Of a stretch of 28,259 nucleotides of DNA, positions 25,653-28,259 are shown piece after piece. Position 1 is the stretch's first letter. The number at the start of each line of letters is the position of its first letter. The notes beneath the pieces are model-generated. The model was not told the DNA's origin and did not search any database. It saw only the letters and a list, made by a program, of their open reading frames with translations. The translations under genes and the position numbers were made by a program. Origin of the DNA: Collinsella sp. UBA6357 (GTDB taxonomy: Bacteria; Actinomycetota; Coriobacteriia; Coriobacteriales; Coriobacteriaceae); NCBI GenBank assembly GCA_002437815.1, contig DJRP01000013.1, positions 54,270-82,528 of the forward strand, read 5' to 3'.

Positions 25653-27520
25653 TGGCAGACGAGATTGAGAACAACGGCAAGACCGCAATCCCCAAACCCA
25701 AGCGCCAGCGCGGACCGATGGGCCGCATGGGCGGCGGACGCGTCGTCGAGAAGCCCAAGGATTTCAAGGGCACCATCAAAAAGCTGCTCGGCTATATCGG
25801 ACAGCACAAGATCGCCGTGTTCGCGGCTATCTTCTTCGCCATCTGCTCGGTGATCTTCAACATCGTGGGTCCCAAGGTGCTCGGCCAGGTCACGACCAAG
25901 CTCTACGAGGGCCTCGTCGCCAAAGTCAACGGCACGGGCTCGGTCGACTTCGACTGGATCGGCAAGACGCTCCTGTTCCTGCTGGGCCTCTATGCCACGA
26001 GCTCTGCGTGCAACCTCATCCAGGGCTGGCTCATGACGGGTGTCACGCAGAAGATCTGCTACCGCATGCGTAAGGAGATCGCCGCCAAGATCGCCGTCGT
26101 GCCCATGAGCTACTTCAACGGCCACAGCAAGGGCGACGTGCTCTCGCGCATCACGAACGACGTCGACACCCTCGGCCAGTCGCTCAACCAGAGCGTGACG
26201 CAGCTCATCACTTCGATCACGCAGATCATCGGCGTGCTTGTGATGATGCTCTCCATCAGTCTGCCGCTCACCGGCGTCACCGTGCTCACGCTGCCGGCGG
26301 CTGCCATCATCATGATGGTGATGATCCACTTCTCGCAGCCTTACTTCCGTGAGCAGCAGCGCGTACTCGGCACCGTCAACGGCATCATCGAGGAGGATTT
26401 CGCCGGGCAGAACGTCATCCAGGTGTTCGACCGCGCCGACGCCTCCATCGAGGAGTTCGACGTCGAGAACGACCGGCTGTTCAAGAGCGCCTGGCGCTCG
26501 CAGTTCCTCTCCGGCCTGATGATGCCGCTCATGAGTCTCGTGGGCAACATGGGCTACGTGGGCGTCGTCGTGGTGGGCGCACAGCTGGCGCTGGGCGGCG
26601 CCGCCACCCCGGGCGACATCCAGAGCTTCATCCAGTACGTGCGCAACTTCACGCAGCCGGTGCAGCAGCTCGGCAACGTGAGCAACACGATGCAGTCCAT
26701 GGCCGCCGCCACCGAGCGCGTCTTCGAGTTTTTGGCCGCGCCCGAGGAGGAGCAGAAGACCGACGCGCAGGTCCCTGAGCGCCGCGAGGGCCATGTCGAG
26801 TTCGAGCACGTCAAGTTCGGCTACACGCCCGACAAGACGATCATCCACGACTTCTCCTGCGAGGCAAAGCCCGGCCAGACCGTCGCCATCGTCGGCCCCA
26901 CGGGCGCCGGCAAGACCACGCTCATCAAGCTGCTCCAGCGCTTCTACGACGTGGATGGCGGCAGCCTTCGCGTCGAGGGCATCGACGTGCGCGACTGGGA
27001 TCGTGCGGCACTGCGCGGCGAGTTCGCCATGGTGCTGCAGGACACGTGGCTGTTCAACGGTACGATCCGCGAGAACATCCGTTATGGCCGCCCCGACGCG
27101 ACCGACGCCGAGGTCGAGGCCGCCGCACGTGCCGCGCGTTGCGACCACTTCATCCACACGCTCGCCGGCGGCTATGACTTTGTGATCAACGAGGAGGGTA
27201 CGAACCTCTCCCAGGGTCAGCGCCAGCTCGTGACTATCGCCCGCGCGATCCTTGCCGACCGTCCGGCGCTCATCCTCGACGAGGCCACGTCCAACGTCGA
27301 CACGCGCACCGAGGAGCTCATCCAGCGCGCGATGGACGCCCTGATGCAGGGCCGCACGAGCTTTGTCATCGCGCATCGCCTGTCGACGATCCGCAACGCC
27401 GACGTGATCCTGGTGCTCCGCGACGGCGATATCGTCGAAAAGGGCACGCACGAGGAGCTGCTCGCCAAAAACGGCTTCTACGCAAGCCTCTACAACTCGC
27501 AGTTCGACGAGGCAGCATAA
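25652..27520 (+). CDS. ABC exporter half-transporter, catalytic subunit
   Basis: The 622-residue partner of the preceding subunit. After a basic Gly/Lys-rich N-terminus (about 1-40) come six membrane helices with the usual short loops, then a complete nucleotide-binding domain: Walker A GPTGAGKTT (415-423), Q-loop Gln 463, signature LSQGQ (519-523), Walker B ILDE with catalytic Glu 544, D-loop SNVD and H-loop His 575 in AHRLST. The LSQGQ signature with intact Glu and His is what the consensus-site partner of TM287/288-type pairs shows. Together they should form a heterodimeric exporter of drugs, peptides or lipids; the MarR gene suggests xenobiotics. The one-base overlap with the upstream stop supports equal synthesis. 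A strong terminator follows at 27555. Confidence 0.95.
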   Translation: MADEIENNGKTAIPKPKRQRGPMGRMGGGRVVEKPKDFKGTIKKLLGYIGQHKIAVFAAIFFAICSVIFNIVGPKVLGQVTTKLYEGLVAKVNGTGSVDFDWIGKTLLFLLGLYATSSACNLIQGWLMTGVTQKICYRMRKEIAAKIAVVPMSYFNGHSKGDVLSRITNDVDTLGQSLNQSVTQLITSITQIIGVLVMMLSISLPLTGVTVLTLPAAAIIMMVMIHFSQPYFREQQRVLGTVNGIIEEDFAGQNVIQVFDRADASIEEFDVENDRLFKSAWRSQFLSGLMMPLMSLVGNMGYVGVVVVGAQLALGGAATPGDIQSFIQYVRNFTQPVQQLGNVSNTMQSMAAATERVFEFLAAPEEEQKTDAQVPERREGHVEFEHVKFGYTPDKTIIHDFSCEAKPGQTVAIVGPTGAGKTTLIKLLQRFYDVDGGSLRVEGIDVRDWDRAALRGEFAMVLQDTWLFNGTIRENIRYGRPDATDAEVEAAARAARCDHFIHTLAGGYDFVINEEGTNLSQGQRQLVTIARAILADRPALILDEATSNVDTRTEELIQRAMDALMQGRTSFVIAHRLSTIRNADVILVLRDGDIVEKGTHEELLAKNGFYASLYNSQFDEAA

Positions 27521-27554
27521 AAATACGGGCAAAACCATGCCAACCTGAGCCAAA

Positions 27555-27591
27555 CGGGGTCCCGAGGGCGTATCCTCGGGACCCCGTTTTT
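27555..27591 (+). terminator. Strong intrinsic terminator of the marR-ABC operon
   Basis: CGGGGTCCCGAGG (27555-27567) and CCTCGGGACCCCG (27574-27586) form a perfect 13-bp stem around a 6-base loop, followed by TTTTT (27587-27591). It begins 34 bases after the stop codon. Confidence 0.93.
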
Positions 27592-27593
27592 GC

Positions 27594-27712
27594 AAGTGAG
27601 TGGACTTTTTGCGAATCCCCGAGTACCCGCTCTCCTGCTGCCATCAAAACCGCAGGTCAGCGAGCTGATCCTTTTGCGTATATTCGGTCTGACGCTAAAA
27701 GTCCACTCACTT
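27594..27712. repeat. Long inverted repeat E, after the exporter terminator
   Basis: The arms AAGTGAGTGGACTTTT (27594-27609) and AAAAGTCCACTCACTT (27697-27712) are perfect 16-bp complements, plus GCG/CGC after one mismatch. The 87 bases inside contain weaker stems (CCTGC/GCAGG; TCAGC/GCTGA). It starts three bases after the T-run of the terminator. It resembles repeats A-D in overall size but lacks the AAGGCC-type inner stem, so I count it as a possible member only. Confidence 0.7.
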
Positions 27713-27760
27713 ACGAATCGCGACAGAAGATCTGGCACCAACAGGGTCAAATAGTACCCC

Positions 27761-27807
27761 AAAAATGCGTCTGGCCCTCAAAGGCAGAGCGCCTTTGGGG
27801 GCCAGAC
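27761..27807 (-). terminator. Intrinsic terminator of the DAHP synthase gene
   Basis: 27769-27785 and 27791-27807 are complementary over 17 bp with one T-G position around a 5-base loop. Read leftward the stem is followed by GCATTTTTGG. It is the expected end of the leftward gene whose stop codon is 42 bases away. Confidence 0.88.
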
Positions 27808-27848
27808 CGGAGATTTGGAACCGAATCGGTTGAGAAGGCTCTTGAAAC

Positions 27849-28259
27849 CTAGATGCGCTCGGCGATCTCGTGGATCAGGTAGTCGGTCTTCTCCCAGCCC
27901 AAGCACGGATCAGTAATCGACTTGCCAAAGACGCCGCCGTCGACAGCCTGGTTGCCGTCCTCCAGGTAGGACTCGATCATAAAGCCCTTGACCAGCTTGG
28001 AAATCGACTCGTTACGTCGACAGCTATCGAGTACCTCTTTGCAGATGCGGTACTGCTCGAGCGGGCGCTTACCGGAGTTGTCGTGGTTGCAGTCGATGAC
28101 CGCCGCCGGGTTGGCATAACCGGCATGCTCGGTATAACGCTCGGCCAGACGCTCGAGGTGCTCGTAGTGGTAGTTGGGGTACGTGCGCCCATCGAGACCG
28201 ATGTAGCCGCGCATGACGGCATGGGCGAGCGGGTTGCCATCGCACTCGACCTCCCAGTT
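27849..28259 (-). CDS. aroG: 3-deoxy-7-phosphoheptulonate (DAHP) synthase, C-terminal part
   Basis: First enzyme of the shikimate pathway, condensing phosphoenolpyruvate and erythrose 4-phosphate. Only the last 136 codons are inside the window; the reading frame stays open to 28259, so the 5' end is beyond the edge. Seen: LDGRTYPNYHYEHL, VIDCNHDNSGKRPLEQ (metal and substrate residues of class I enzymes, E. coli AroG having the matching DFSHANSSK), GFMIESYLEDGNQ and YGKSITD-like FGKSITDPCLGWEKTDYLI. These identify the AroF/G/H class I family. Which aromatic amino acid inhibits it lies in the missing part, so the symbol stands for the family. An internal ATG at 28214 is not the start, because the upstream codons are also conserved in character. 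Confidence 0.92.
   Translation of the reverse strand, partial: NWEVECDGNPLAHAVMRGYIGLDGRTYPNYHYEHLERLAERYTEHAGYANPAAVIDCNHDNSGKRPLEQYRICKEVLDSCRRNESISKLVKGFMIESYLEDGNQAVDGGVFGKSITDPCLGWEKTDYLIHEIAERI

Overview
The window is a dense, G+C-rich stretch of bacterial chromosome. Gene content suggests a fermentative, gut-type anaerobe of the Coriobacteriia (Collinsella-like): pyruvate formate-lyase with its activase, a ferredoxin-type aldo/keto reductase, a 2-keto-3-deoxygluconate permease, actinobacterial GT39/GT2 glycosyltransferases and G/C-rich codon use. The lineage is inferred from gene content, not tested. I saw no rRNA, tRNA, CRISPR array, complete insertion sequence or prophage gene.

Layout. 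(1) 20-5993: an OmpR-type two-component system reads left. Divergent to it, a small low-complexity membrane protein, a GT2 glycosyltransferase and a GT39 membrane glycosyltransferase read right; this looks like an envelope glycosylation module next to its regulator. (2) 6135-6710: O6-methylguanine-DNA methyltransferase. (3) 7002-12268: aspartate-family amino-acid genes, lysC and asd leftward, thrC and thrB rightward. (4) 12571-16601, all leftward: aldo/keto reductase with a [4Fe-4S] domain, EngB/YsxC GTPase, MTA/SAH nucleosidase, and a membrane-anchored serine hydrolase of beta-lactamase fold. (5) 16683-20063, leftward: a pyruvate formate-lyase system in three genes. The large PFL protein stops before the glycyl-radical domain, and that domain is encoded by a separate 83-codon gene; the activase follows. 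(6) 20572-22443, leftward: an SDR oxidoreductase and a KdgT-type permease. (7) 22798-27520, rightward: a MarR regulator overlapping a heterodimeric ABC exporter pair. (8) 27849-28259: the C-terminal end of a class I DAHP synthase, cut by the window edge.

Two things stand out. First, the split pyruvate formate-lyase (683 + 83 residues, together the length of a normal PFL). The two genes are separated by a non-coding spacer with its own ribosome binding site and two hairpins, so the radical domain must work in trans. Second, at least four intergenic gaps between 6.8 and 13.9 kb hold very long nested inverted repeats: perfect or nearly perfect outer arms of 22-29 bp around a second, inner hairpin. 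The outer-arm sequence differs in every copy but the architecture is the same; copies A and C also share the inner AAGGCCC stem and a GCTCC-N3-GGAGC apex. A fifth, looser example follows the ABC exporter. They do not look like ordinary rho-independent terminators, which occur separately in the window.
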